DNA of 36,513 bases from Erythrobacteraceae bacterium (GCA_024642545.1 JAHEAW010000010.1:1-36513), one strand, 5' to 3'. Counted from the stretch's first letter, positions 17,695 through 25,831 are shown. Notes: generated from the letters alone by a model not told the origin. Program-made: numbers and translations.

Positions 17695-18513
17695 ATGGCA
17701 AGTATGGCAGGATCGGGCGCCGCGCCCGGGATGCGATCGAATACCGGGTTGAGGGCCTTCATTGACCGGTGGATTTTTGTTTTCATGGCCGCATTATTCG
17801 TGGCGACCACGCTGGTCGGGTTCATTCCCGATTCCCTCTCCAAGATTGCGGCGATTGCGGCGGGCCAGCGTGCCTCGTTCCCGCTTGTCTTGCATTTTCA
17901 TGCAGTCCTGATGGGATCTTGGCTGTTGCTGCTGCTCACCCAGACCACGCTGATGGCGACCGGCCGGGACAGTATGCACAAGCAATTAGGTCTTGCGTCG
18001 ATGGCGCTTGCCCCGGCGATCGTGCTGACCGGAATCGCGCTGGTGCCCACCATGTATTATCAGAAGTGGGACGCTGCCGTGGCTGCTCCCCCAGAATTGC
18101 AAATGCAGATGCGCGGTATGATGGCAGTGGTTTCCAATATTGTGCTGGTTCAGTTTCGGGCCGGCATTCTGTTTGCGGTTTTCGTGGGGTTGGCACTGCG
18201 GGCACGCAAAACCGATCCTGCGTTCCACAAACGCATGATGTTCATTGCCACGGCAATGCCGCTGCCCGCAGCGATTGACCGGATCGGCTGGCTTCCCAGC
18301 AGCTTCCCGGCCAATTATTATTCGCAGGACGCCTATGTCCTTTTGTGGCTGGCGCCGTTGTTCCTGTGGGACATTTACCGGCAAGGGCGGGTGCACCGGG
18401 TCTATGTCGTGGCGTTTTGTGTGTGGCTGCCATTTGCGGCGGTACTCCATTCGCTGTGGGGATCCCCGCTGTGGCAAAATTATGTGCCGCATCTGTTTGG
18501 CGTGGCCAGTTAG
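17695..18513 (+). CDS. Six-helix integral membrane protein of unknown function
   Basis: The protein has 272 residues from ATG 17695, which has GGGGGGAGGG upstream; the ORF track starts 29 codons earlier, with a Cys-rich stretch that does not look like a membrane-protein N-terminus. Hydrophobic helices are seen at about 25-45, 68-85, 100-120, 142-165, 185-205 and 215-265. HFHAVLMGSWLLLLLTQTTLMATGR and the second half (FHKRMMFIATAMPLPAAIDRIGW) contain conserved-looking His and Arg residues at membrane edges. I do not recognise a named family. It follows the ndk terminator and precedes an MddA-like methyltransferase by 75 bases on the same strand, so the two may form a unit. Confidence 0.8.
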   Translation: MASMAGSGAAPGMRSNTGLRAFIDRWIFVFMAALFVATTLVGFIPDSLSKIAAIAAGQRASFPLVLHFHAVLMGSWLLLLLTQTTLMATGRDSMHKQLGLASMALAPAIVLTGIALVPTMYYQKWDAAVAAPPELQMQMRGMMAVVSNIVLVQFRAGILFAVFVGLALRARKTDPAFHKRMMFIATAMPLPAAIDRIGWLPSSFPANYYSQDAYVLLWLAPLFLWDIYRQGRVHRVYVVAFCVWLPFAAVLHSLWGSPLWQNYVPHLFGVAS

Positions 18514-18588
18514 TTGAGAAGGTAATTCAGACGCATGGATTGTTAGCATTTCCGGCGCCCTTTGCCGGATCTTTGGGGGAGATGTATT

Positions 18589-19326
18589 GTGAGCAGACTT
18601 CTTGCACTTCCGGTGGCGCTGCTATGCTACGCTGCCTTTTTCGTCAGCTTTGTCTATCTGATCGGCTGGGCTGCTCCCTTTGATCCGCTGCCAACCACTG
18701 TCGACAAGGGCCTGTCCGGATCCTTCGGCATGTCAGTGATCATCGACATAGCGCTGGTTGCGCTGTTTGGCGTGCAGCACAGCGTAATGGCGCGGCCAGG
18801 TTTCAAGGCCTTCTGGACCAAGATCATCCCCGCCGCGATGGAACGCAGCGTCTATTGCCTGACCACCGCGGGCGTGTTGATGGTGATCTTCACCTTCTGG
18901 CATCCGGTCGAAGGGGAAATCTGGTCAATTGAGAACCCCGCACTGCGGATGGTTTTCTGGGCGGTATTTTTCCTTGGGTGGGGCATCCTGTTTGTATCCA
19001 CCTGGCTTCTCAACCATTTCGAACTGTTCGGACTGGCTCAGGCGTGGCGGCACATGCGCGGCAGCGTCGCTTCTGCGCCCCAATTCAAGACGCCGTTGTT
19101 TTACAAGATGGTCCGTCACCCGCTGTATCTGGGGTTCTTTCTGGGATTATGGGCCACGCCGGACATGACCGTCAGCCATGCGCTGATGGCCGCTCTGTTC
19201 ACAATCTATATTGTGATCGGGATCGGTTATGAGGAAAAGGATCTGCTCGATGAATTTGGCGAACGCTACGCCGAATATCGTCGCAGCGTAGGATCGTTCC
19301 TGCCGGGCATTGGCAAAGTTCGCTAG
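18589..19326 (+). CDS. mddA: Methanethiol S-methyltransferase (MddA-like, ICMT fold)
   Basis: The product has 245 residues and begins at GTG 18589, eight bases after GGGGGAG. It is a membrane protein of the isoprenylcysteine carboxyl methyltransferase fold. LFGVQHSVMARPGFKAFW appears near residue 65. The C-terminal SAM-binding half has RHPLYLGFFLGLWATP and then YEEKDLLDEFGERYAEYRR, the usual HP...EE...FG..Y pattern. MddA enzymes methylate methanethiol to dimethylsulfide using SAM. The QHSVMARP segment favours MddA over NnrU or a generic ICMT, but substrate specificity is inferred from resemblance only. It converges with purN, leaving nine bases between the stops. Confidence 0.78.
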   Translation: MSRLLALPVALLCYAAFFVSFVYLIGWAAPFDPLPTTVDKGLSGSFGMSVIIDIALVALFGVQHSVMARPGFKAFWTKIIPAAMERSVYCLTTAGVLMVIFTFWHPVEGEIWSIENPALRMVFWAVFFLGWGILFVSTWLLNHFELFGLAQAWRHMRGSVASAPQFKTPLFYKMVRHPLYLGFFLGLWATPDMTVSHALMAALFTIYIVIGIGYEEKDLLDEFGERYAEYRRSVGSFLPGIGKVR

Positions 19327-19335
19327 CGGCGCGGG

Positions 19336-20310
19336 CTAAAACTCGTCTGCTGCATCCATCAGGGCGGTCAAGCGCCGGGGGGCAGTGCTGTGCCAGCTGC
19401 GGGTGAGCCAGTATTCAACCTGATCCCAGTCAACCCCGGGGCGGTTGAGGATGATCCCGGCCCATCCGCTGGCACCATAATAGGCCGGGCGATAAAAAGT
19501 GCCCGGGTCGCGGGCTATCAGATCGGCCAATTCATCCTGCCCGCTGGTTTTGGCGAGCAGTGCGATATGTGCTTCGCCGTGGTGCTGATTGATGAAATGG
19601 GCGAAATATTTACCGCTTTTGCCGCCGCATCGCCAGCCGGGGCTGCCGTGGCTCTCACGCTCTTCCACTTCGGGCAGGGCCATCGCCATGCTGCGCACCC
19701 GGCCCAGCAAATGGCCTGCATCATAGGGCCGCTGGACATATTCGTCCACCACGCGGGGATAGAGCTGATGTTCGGCCAGCAGTATCCGCGCGGCCAAACT
19801 GCCGGCAGTATCACCGGGTAAGATAGTGACTTCCAGCTGGCCAAGGATATGCCCTGCATCCAGTTCCGGAGACACCAGGTGCACGCTTGCTCCTGACTTA
19901 CTGTCGCCTGCATCAAGGGCCCGCTGGTAAGTATCGAGCCCGCGATATTTGGGCAGGAGCGAGGGGTGAATATTGAGCAAGCGGCCTTCCCACCGGGCAA
20001 CAAACTCGGGTGAGAGAATGCGCATATAGCCTGCCAGGATTATCATCTCGACCCCGGCCTCGATCGCGGCTGCTTCCATCACCGCGTCATGCGCGGCCCG
20101 TTCCATTCCGCGGTGCGAATGGACGAAAGTGGCGATCCCTTCGGCTGCGGCGAGGGCCAGACCAGCGGCCTTGGGATCATTGCTGGCGACCAGTACCACC
20201 TGATAGCCGGCCCCTTCCATTCGGCTGGCATAGATAAGCGCCGCCATGTTGGTGCCACTGCCCGAGATGAACACGGCGATGCGCGTTCTGTTCTGCACCG
20301 CATCAGCCAA
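19336..20310 (-). CDS. purN: Phosphoribosylglycinamide formyltransferase fused to a MmcQ/YjbR domain
   Basis: This 324-residue product is far longer than ordinary PurN (about 190-215). Residues about 10-193 are a complete GAR transformylase: [12 protein letters not shown] (phosphate loop), [10 protein letters not shown] (catalytic Asn and His) and [12 protein letters not shown] (catalytic Asp). Residues about 198-324 resemble the MmcQ/YjbR (DUF419) fold: [20 protein letters not shown], then [24 protein letters not shown]. The frame is open throughout with no stop at the join. PurN formylates GAR in purine synthesis using 10-formyl-THF. The start is probably TTG 20310, because GGGAGG lies nine bases upstream inside purM; it overlaps purM by eight bases. 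The next candidate, GTG 20298, is too far from that site. Confidence 0.9.
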   Translation of the reverse strand: MADAVQNRTRIAVFISGSGTNMAALIYASRMEGAGYQVVLVASNDPKAAGLALAAAEGIATFVHSHRGMERAAHDAVMEAAAIEAGVEMIILAGYMRILSPEFVARWEGRLLNIHPSLLPKYRGLDTYQRALDAGDSKSGASVHLVSPELDAGHILGQLEVTILPGDTAGSLAARILLAEHQLYPRVVDEYVQRPYDAGHLLGRVRSMAMALPEVEERESHGSPGWRCGGKSGKYFAHFINQHHGEAHIALLAKTSGQDELADLIARDPGTFYRPAYYGASGWAGIILNRPGVDWDQVEYWLTRSWHSTAPRRLTALMDAADEF

Positions 20311-21409
20311 GATGCGCCGCCTCCCACTCTGCCTTGGCCGACCAGGTACCAGCGGAACCGCGCACGGTGCAGCCCTTCTCGCCGCTGGCAATGGTTCCGA
20401 TCGTCAGCACGGTTTCTCCCGCCGCCTCCAGCTGAGCGGTTAGCGCAGCGACCGCATCCGCCTCTACCGCCAGCACCATGCCGATGCCGCAATTGAATGT
20501 ACGGGCCATTTCTTCCGGTTCGATATTGCCCTGTGCTTGCAGGAACGCCATCAAGCGCGGCTGCTCCCACGCGTCTGCATCGACCTGAGCATGCGCGCCG
20601 GCGGGCAAGACGCGCGGGATATTCTCGAGCAGGCCGCCGCCGGTTATATGCGCCATAGCCGCGATTTTTCCGCTGCGAATTGCGGGCATCAGGCTGGCAA
20701 CATAGATTCGGGTTGGTTCAATCAAATGGTCGATCAGCAGCCGGTCCGAATCGAACAGCGCGGGCCGGTCAAGCTTCCAGCCCTTGTCTGCCGCCAGCCG
20801 CCGAACCAGTGAATAGCCGTTCGAATGAATGCCCGAACTGGTCAGGCCAAGCAGGACCTGTCCCGGCGCAACCTTGTCTCCGGTCAATTGCTCGCCGCGC
20901 TCCACTGCACCGACGCAGAAGCCAGCCAGGTCATAATCCCCCGGCGCATACATGCCCGGCATTTCTGCCGTTTCGCCGCCAATCAGAGCACAGCCGGCGA
21001 TCTTGCAGCCTTCGGCAATGCCCGCAACGACTTGCTCTGCAATCCCGTTTTCCAGTTTTCCGGTGGCGAAATAATCGAGGAAGAACAGCGGTTCTGCGCC
21101 CTGCACAATCAGATCGTTGACGCACATTGCCACCAGATCGACCCCCACGCTATCATGGCGGCCGGAATCAATCGCCAGTTTCAGCTTGGTGCCGACCCCG
21201 TCATTCGCCGCGACCAGCAGCGGATCATGATAACCTGCCGCACGCGGATCAAAGAAGCCGCCAAACCCGCCCAGTTCGGAGGTTGCGCCGGGCCGGGCGG
21301 TGGCTTTCACCAAGGGGCCAATCGCCTTGACCAGGGCATTCCCGGCTTCAATTGAAACGCCGGCCTGCGCATAGGTGTAGCTGTCTGGTGACGATTTATC
21401 GGAGCTCAT
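20303..21409 (-). CDS. purM: Phosphoribosylformylglycinamidine cyclo-ligase (AIR synthetase)
   Basis: The 368-residue PurM catalyses ATP-dependent ring closure of FGAM to AIR in purine synthesis. It starts with [18 protein letters not shown]. Further segments are [54 protein letters not shown] and [16 protein letters not shown], all typical of the family. The 3' end overlaps the purN start, so PurM and the PurN fusion are translationally coupled. It diverges from the DUF2066-like gene across only 33 bases, so promoters must overlap or lie within coding sequence. Confidence 0.97.
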   Translation of the reverse strand: MSSDKSSPDSYTYAQAGVSIEAGNALVKAIGPLVKATARPGATSELGGFGGFFDPRAAGYHDPLLVAANDGVGTKLKLAIDSGRHDSVGVDLVAMCVNDLIVQGAEPLFFLDYFATGKLENGIAEQVVAGIAEGCKIAGCALIGGETAEMPGMYAPGDYDLAGFCVGAVERGEQLTGDKVAPGQVLLGLTSSGIHSNGYSLVRRLAADKGWKLDRPALFDSDRLLIDHLIEPTRIYVASLMPAIRSGKIAAMAHITGGGLLENIPRVLPAGAHAQVDADAWEQPRLMAFLQAQGNIEPEEMARTFNCGIGMVLAVEADAVAALTAQLEAAGETVLTIGTIASGEKGCTVRGSAGTWSAKAEWEAAHLG

Positions 21410-21442
21410 CCGCGTGCTTTACGCATTCGCGCTTGGATTTCC

Positions 21443-22777
21443 ATGCCCGTTTGGGCAAAAGGCGCCAAGTTTTCCCCGATGGCCCATGTAATCTCTCTTC
21501 CTGCATCCATGCATCAGCGGCTTTCACGCGCGCCTGCCCGCACCATGGTGGTGACGGCAATCGCTGTGTTGATAGCGGTGCTGGCTGGGCGCGCGATCTG
21601 GGCGCAGGTTGCCGGGGACCGGGGAATCGCTCCGATTGCCAGCAGCCGGGATATCAATGTCGGCGGGATCAAGGTCGATGTTCGCGGAGCAACTGCGGAA
21701 GAAGCGCAGCAGGCTGGCTGGGTGCTGGCAGAGCGGCTGGCGTGGAAGAAGCTGGGCGGCCCGGCAATGTCCGATTCGCAGATTGACGCGATGGTGGCGT
21801 CGGTGGTGATCGAGCAGGAGAAGATCAGCCCGCACCGCTATATAGCGACACTGGGTATTACTTTCGATCGCAGCCGTGCAGGCGGTTTGCTGGGGGCAGG
21901 GGGGGAGCAAACCCGGTCAGCCCCGATGTTGCTGATTCCGGTTACATTTGAAGGCGGGACGCGGCGCGTATATGAAATGGTCAATCCGTGGCAGCGCGCA
22001 TGGGCTGAATTCCAGCCGGGTACCAGCCGGATCGATTATGTTCGTCCCTCAGGATCAAATGGCGATTCGCTGCTGGTTACTTATGGCCAGGTGGGCCGCC
22101 GTAGCCGGACCTGGTGGCGCAACATCCTCGATCAGTTCGCCGCTGCAGACGTGCTGGTGCCAATCGCTCATCTGGAACACCAGTGGCCGGGCGGCCCGAT
22201 CAAGGGCACTTTTACCGCGCGGTATGGGCCGGACGACAAGTTCCTCGCCAGCTTTAGCATGACGTCGCCGGACGATGCCGGCCTGGCGGCCATGCTGCAA
22301 CAGGCGGTTGTCCGTTTCGACACGATTTTCCAGCAGGCGATGGCCGATGGCAAGTTGCGTCCTGACCCGACTCTCAATCTGGGTACGCCGACGCTCGATC
22401 CGGCATTGCAGCGCCTGCTCGATCTGGGGCGCGCGGCTGAGGCGCGCGAGAAGGCGCAGCAAGCGCAGGATAGCCTGGACGCGCTGCCGGTAGACGGGGC
22501 AGCCGCGCCAACACCGTCCGCGCCCGCTGCCCCAGCGGTGGTGAATAGCTACACGGTCCAGTTTCCAAGCCCTGACGGTGCCGCGGTTGATGCCGCATTG
22601 GCGGCGATGCGGTCGGTCCCCGGGGTGCGCGGCGCGGCGACCAGCAGCCTTGCCTTTGGCGGCACCTCGGTGATGCGGGTCAGCTTTGCCGGTTCGCTTG
22701 ATCAGCTCGCCGGCGAATTGCGCGGGCGCGGCTATAAGGTGACGCAGGGCAGCAACGCTCTTTCGATCAGTCGCTGA
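21443..22777 (+). CDS. DUF2066-like exported protein with a C-terminal HMA-like domain
   Basis: The protein has 444 residues from ATG 21443; in-frame ATGs at codons 13 and 23 are alternatives and none has a strong ribosome-binding site. A hydrophobic signal or anchor lies at about 34-52 (TMVVTAIAVLIAVLAGRAIWAQ). The main body (about 70-310) resembles DUF2066, including SPHRYIATLGITFDRSRAGGLLG. An Ala/Pro linker (about 350-365) leads to a C-terminal module of about 75 residues (VVNSYTVQFPSPDGAAVDAALAAMRSVPGVRG) that looks like a ferredoxin-type fold without CXXC metal ligands. It is followed 12 bases later by hdaA. Function is unknown; the purNM/DUF2066/hda neighbourhood also occurs in pseudomonads from memory. 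Confidence 0.82.
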   Translation: MPVWAKGAKFSPMAHVISLPASMHQRLSRAPARTMVVTAIAVLIAVLAGRAIWAQVAGDRGIAPIASSRDINVGGIKVDVRGATAEEAQQAGWVLAERLAWKKLGGPAMSDSQIDAMVASVVIEQEKISPHRYIATLGITFDRSRAGGLLGAGGEQTRSAPMLLIPVTFEGGTRRVYEMVNPWQRAWAEFQPGTSRIDYVRPSGSNGDSLLVTYGQVGRRSRTWWRNILDQFAAADVLVPIAHLEHQWPGGPIKGTFTARYGPDDKFLASFSMTSPDDAGLAAMLQQAVVRFDTIFQQAMADGKLRPDPTLNLGTPTLDPALQRLLDLGRAAEAREKAQQAQDSLDALPVDGAAAPTPSAPAAPAVVNSYTVQFPSPDGAAVDAALAAMRSVPGVRGAATSSLAFGGTSVMRVSFAGSLDQLAGELRGRGYKVTQGSNALSISR

Positions 22778-22789
22778 GCCTTGCCGCCC

Positions 22790-23401
22790 ATGTCGCAGAT
22801 TGCCCTTCCGCTAACCCTTCGGGGGGCCGATGATCCGGGCCGGATTGTGGTGGGCAATGCCAATGAAAATGTGATCGATGCGCTGCGCGATCCGGCGCGC
22901 TGGCCCTATCGCACTGCGATCCTGAGCGGACCTGCCCGTTCGGGTAAATCGCTTCTGGGGCGGTGGTTTGCCGCTGAAGGGCAGGGCGACGTTCTCGATG
23001 GGGCCGACCAGATTGACGAGACTGAAGTGTTTCATCAATGGAACCGCGCACAGGAAAGCGGGCGGTCGCTGCTGCTGATCAGCGATGCCGAACACTGGGA
23101 CATGGCGCTGCCGGACCTGCGATCGCGGCTGGGCGCGGCGCTGCATCTGGAAATGGGCGCGCCTGATGATACGATGCTGGCAGGGCTGATCGAAAGCCTG
23201 GCAACGCAACGCGGCCTTGCATTGGGTGAGGGCGCACTTACCTATCTGGTGCCGCGCACAACGCGCAGTTTTGCCGCCGTTGAACGGCTGGTGTTGATGA
23301 TCGACAGGCTCAGCCTGGAGCGTAAGGCCCCGGCAACCTTGTCGGTCTGGCGCGATGCGCTGGAAGCGGTGCAAGGGGCGCAGCAGCCGCGGCTGCTGTA
23401 A
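22790..23401 (+). CDS. hdaA: HdaA/Hda-type DnaA homologue (regulatory inactivation of DnaA)
   Basis: This is a 203-residue AAA+ protein. The N-terminal MSQIALPLTLR contains a QxxLPL-type beta-clamp-binding motif like that of E. coli Hda. The Walker A motif GPARSGKSLLGRWF and the downstream LLLISDAEHWD and DLRSRLGAALHLEM (sensor/box VII region) match the DnaA ATPase domain, and no DNA-binding domain IV follows. Hda on the sliding clamp stimulates ATP hydrolysis by DnaA and so prevents re-initiation of replication. ATG 22790 is preferred over TTG 22781 because it places the clamp motif at the extreme N-terminus. It begins 12 bases after the upstream gene's stop. Confidence 0.9.
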   Translation: MSQIALPLTLRGADDPGRIVVGNANENVIDALRDPARWPYRTAILSGPARSGKSLLGRWFAAEGQGDVLDGADQIDETEVFHQWNRAQESGRSLLLISDAEHWDMALPDLRSRLGAALHLEMGAPDDTMLAGLIESLATQRGLALGEGALTYLVPRTTRSFAAVERLVLMIDRLSLERKAPATLSVWRDALEAVQGAQQPRLL

Positions 23402-23491
23402 CCCCTGCAAAAGAGGTGGACGCTTGCGTCATTGCCGGTTTGGTGGAAGAATCTCTCCGCGAGGCCGAAGAGTCGGCTGGTAAAGGATTGA

Positions 23492-24214
23492 ATGCCCATG
23501 TTTGACGGGTTGAATGCCTATCTGGATTCGGTTCGGGAGCGCGATCCTGCGCCGCGGTCGCGCTGGGAAGTGCTACTCTATCCCGGCGTTTGGGCACTCG
23601 GCCTGCACCGCATTGCGCATTGGCTTTATGGTGCGCAGCTGTATTTTCTGGCGCGTGTGGTCAACCATTTCAGCCGCATACTGACCGCGATTGATATCCA
23701 CCCCGGGGCGACCATCGGCCGTAATTTCTTCATCGACCACGGCTTTACCGTAATCGGTGAAACAGCAGAGATTGGCGACAATGTGACAATCTACCAATGC
23801 GTTACACTGGGCGGGACAAACCCGACCAATGGCAAGGGCGGCAAGCGTCATCCCACGCTGGAGGACAATGTCATCATCGGTTCAGGCGCGCAGATCATTG
23901 GTCCGATTACGGTGGGCAAACGGGCCCGTATCGGTGCGAGCGCAATTGTGATCGATAATGTGCCCGAAGGCGCGACGATGGTTGGCCTCAAGGCGCGCAG
24001 TACTCTGATCCCGGCGGACCAATGGCTGCGCGAATTTATTCCTTATGGCATGCCGTGCGATGAACCATGTGAAGAGATGATTGGTACTGGCAATCGCCGG
24101 ATCGAAGCGATGCAGGCCGAAATGGCTCAGCTCAAGGCGGAAATGCAGGCCCTGAAGGAAGCCCAGTTGCAACCTGCCAGCCAGCAGGCCAAGCTTAGCG
24201 GTACGGATAGCTGA
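23492..24214 (+). CDS. cysE: Serine O-acetyltransferase
   Basis: The 240-residue enzyme makes O-acetylserine from serine and acetyl-CoA, the first step of cysteine synthesis. It is the short EpsC/CysE form with a reduced N-terminal helical domain. Hexapeptide-repeat segments form the left-handed beta-helix: IHPGATIGRNFFIDHG, VIGETAEIGDNVTIYQ, then VTLGGTNPTNGKGGKRHP with the active-site loop, then NVIIGSGAQIIG. The C-terminus carries a Glu/Ala/Gln-rich coiled-coil-like tail (about 205-230), which is longer than the minimal enzyme needs. AAGGA precedes the ATG. The stop overlaps the DUF2794 ATG. Confidence 0.95.
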   Translation: MPMFDGLNAYLDSVRERDPAPRSRWEVLLYPGVWALGLHRIAHWLYGAQLYFLARVVNHFSRILTAIDIHPGATIGRNFFIDHGFTVIGETAEIGDNVTIYQCVTLGGTNPTNGKGGKRHPTLEDNVIIGSGAQIIGPITVGKRARIGASAIVIDNVPEGATMVGLKARSTLIPADQWLREFIPYGMPCDEPCEEMIGTGNRRIEAMQAEMAQLKAEMQALKEAQLQPASQQAKLSGTDS

Positions 24215-24573
24215 TGACAGTGCAATCGGGCGCATTTATTCCCGGTTCGGTAATCGCCTTTCCTGGCAAACCCGCGCTGCAAATTGGTTTTGAACGCCGT
24301 GAACTGGGTCGGATCATGGACCTTTACGGGCGGATGGTCGCAGCGGGCGAATGGCGCGACTATGCGATGGATTTTGCCAAGGACGCCGCCATCTTTGCAG
24401 CCTTCCGCCGCGCCGCCGAACGCCCGCAGATGCAGATCGAAAAACGCCCTTCCTTGCGGAACAAGCAGGGCATGTGGACCTTGTTTGGCGAACATGGCCA
24501 GATCCTCAAACGCGGCCACGAACTCGCTGGAGTACTCGCCCCGGTCGAGCGGCGTCTGGTAAAGGCGGTATAG
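24214..24573 (+). CDS. DUF2794 domain protein
   Basis: The product has 119 residues and its start overlaps the cysE stop (TGATG). It contains FERRELGRIMDLYGRMVAAGEWRDYAMDF, then AAIFAAFRRAAERPQMQIEKRPSLRNKQGMWTLFGEHGQILKRG. This matches DUF2794, a small soluble family found mainly in alphaproteobacteria. No catalytic motif is evident and the function is unknown. Coupling to cysE suggests joint expression, though not necessarily a shared pathway. A long hairpin follows the gene. Confidence 0.88.
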   Translation: MTVQSGAFIPGSVIAFPGKPALQIGFERRELGRIMDLYGRMVAAGEWRDYAMDFAKDAAIFAAFRRAAERPQMQIEKRPSLRNKQGMWTLFGEHGQILKRGHELAGVLAPVERRLVKAV

Positions 24574-24593
24574 GCGCAGCGGTCCTGGGCGAA

Positions 24594-24628
24594 GACCATC
24601 CCCGCCCAAGTGCTGCGCGGGGATGGTC
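24594..24628. terminator. Hairpin between convergent genes, probable bidirectional terminator
   Basis: A perfect 12-base inverted repeat, GACCATCCCCGC/GCGGGGATGGTC, surrounds an 11-base loop. It lies between the convergent DUF2794 and ten-helix membrane genes. No long T-run follows on either strand, so it may be a weak or Rho-assisted terminator, or a block to antisense transcription. Confidence 0.6.
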
Positions 24629-24649
24629 CTTCATCCAATTCGGCCTGAA

Positions 24650-25738
24650 CTAGGCGGCCAGTGCCAGTCCGGTGGCAGGCAGGCGGCTTTGCACATCGCC
24701 CGGCAGGTGCTTGACAATGGCGCTGCGGATCGGGGTCCAGAATGCTGACAGCGTCAGCAGTGCAGAGCCGATTACCAGTGCTGTCAGCGCAACATTGAGA
24801 TGCACTGCGCCGAACCGGTCAAATAACCAGGTCAGTGTGACCAGGACATAAGCAAGTGCGGAAACCAGCATGGCGCGGCGATCTACCGCCAGAGCCACCA
24901 GGCCCATCACGATGTAGACGATCAGCACGCCAAGCGCAGCGCTGGCGCCAATGTTGCGGCCATCGGTCACGCCCAGCCAATAGAACAGCGGATGCGCAAT
25001 CATCGGGGCGGCCAGTAAATGCAGCCAGAAAGCCACATCGCTGCGCCGCGTTTGGCGCGCACGGTCGCTCATGTCCCAGCGCATGGCAAAGGCGAACATC
25101 ACCAGACCTGCGGTGAACACCATGGGCAGCAAGATGGCTTCAGGACGATCGATCTGGGTCAGGCCGAATACGCCAACCACTGCGCTGATAATGGTTGCGA
25201 CAATTGCTGCTGCGCCGGCGGCAACGGTGATCGGCACCATGAACCGCCGCCAATGGACCCATGCGGCCCCGGCAGTCAGCAGGGCGCTACCCGAAAACAG
25301 CATGATGGCGAGCACCTTTTGGCCATTGTTAGCCGCTTCGCTGCCGCCCATCGCCAGAACGCTGAAACCGACCAGCATTTCCATGATTCCGCCGACAAAG
25401 GCGAGCAACAGGACTATGCTCGGCAGCGCCATCCGCCGCTTGAGCGTGAAAACTTCGGCCAGCATCCACGCCGCACCGGCGATGAGCAGGCCCGAGAAGG
25501 GCGGCGGGCCATCAATGCCGGGGGTGAACGCCTGGCCAATCCCGGCCATTGCCACCAGCAACAGGATCGCCGCGATTGTCACGAAAATATCGTTGAAACT
25601 GTTCAGCAGGCGGAAATTTTCTTCATCGCTGGCGGGCATTGAACGGCCGCTGGCGACATGCGCACGAAGGGCATCTGCAGCATCGGCGCTGATCACGCCC
25701 GATGCGACCGCACTACGCAGATCATCATCACTATACAT
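24650..25738 (-). CDS. Multi-pass membrane protein of unknown function with a cytoplasmic N-terminal helical segment
   Basis: The product has 362 residues. A soluble N-terminus of about 45 residues (DDDLRSAVASGVISADAADALRAHV) resembles the short helical module before the membrane part in DUF2157-type proteins. About ten hydrophobic helices follow, from FVTIAAILLLVAMAGIG to VALTALVIGSALLTLSAFW. No transporter or enzyme motif is recognisable. The start ATG 25738 has GGGGAGG upstream. The upstream region carries a promoter-like sequence and two inverted repeats, so expression is probably controlled by a dimeric repressor. The gene is a single unit that converges on DUF2794. Confidence 0.82.
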   Translation of the reverse strand: MYSDDDLRSAVASGVISADAADALRAHVASGRSMPASDEENFRLLNSFNDIFVTIAAILLLVAMAGIGQAFTPGIDGPPPFSGLLIAGAAWMLAEVFTLKRRMALPSIVLLLAFVGGIMEMLVGFSVLAMGGSEAANNGQKVLAIMLFSGSALLTAGAAWVHWRRFMVPITVAAGAAAIVATIISAVVGVFGLTQIDRPEAILLPMVFTAGLVMFAFAMRWDMSDRARQTRRSDVAFWLHLLAAPMIAHPLFYWLGVTDGRNIGASAALGVLIVYIVMGLVALAVDRRAMLVSALAYVLVTLTWLFDRFGAVHLNVALTALVIGSALLTLSAFWTPIRSAIVKHLPGDVQSRLPATGLALAA

Positions 25739-25777
25739 AGGTCTATCCTCCCCTTGGGAAAGCGGAGCGATAGACCT
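25739..25777 (-). promoter_or_regulatory. Nine-base inverted repeat in the leader of the ten-helix membrane gene
   Basis: AGGTCTATC (25739-25747) and GATAGACCT (25769-25777) are perfect inverted arms 21 bases apart. On the minus strand one arm lies directly before the ATG, touching the GGGGAGG ribosome-binding site, and the other overlaps the proposed -10 element. It could act as an operator or, if transcription starts further upstream, as a hairpin that hides the ribosome-binding site. Confidence 0.6.
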
Positions 25778-25795
25778 AGTGTATTAGTGAGTCAA
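25767..25795 (-). promoter_or_regulatory. Predicted promoter of the ten-helix membrane gene
   Basis: On the minus strand TTGACT (25795-25790) and TATCGC (25772-25767) are separated by 17 bases. The -35 lies inside the palindrome at 25778-25801. Prediction is by eye. Confidence 0.45.
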
Positions 25796-25801
25796 TACAG
25801 T
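25778..25801. promoter_or_regulatory. Palindromic operator candidate
   Basis: AGTGTATT (25778-25785) and AATACAGT (25794-25801) form an inverted repeat around an eight-base centre, with one mismatch over eight bases. It overlaps the predicted -35 of the membrane gene. The shape resembles operators of dimeric helix-turn-helix regulators of the GntR/YtrA or PadR kind. No regulator gene is visible nearby. Confidence 0.5.
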
Positions 25802-25831
25802 GCGCCGGGTAAGCCGCAACTTATCCCTTGT

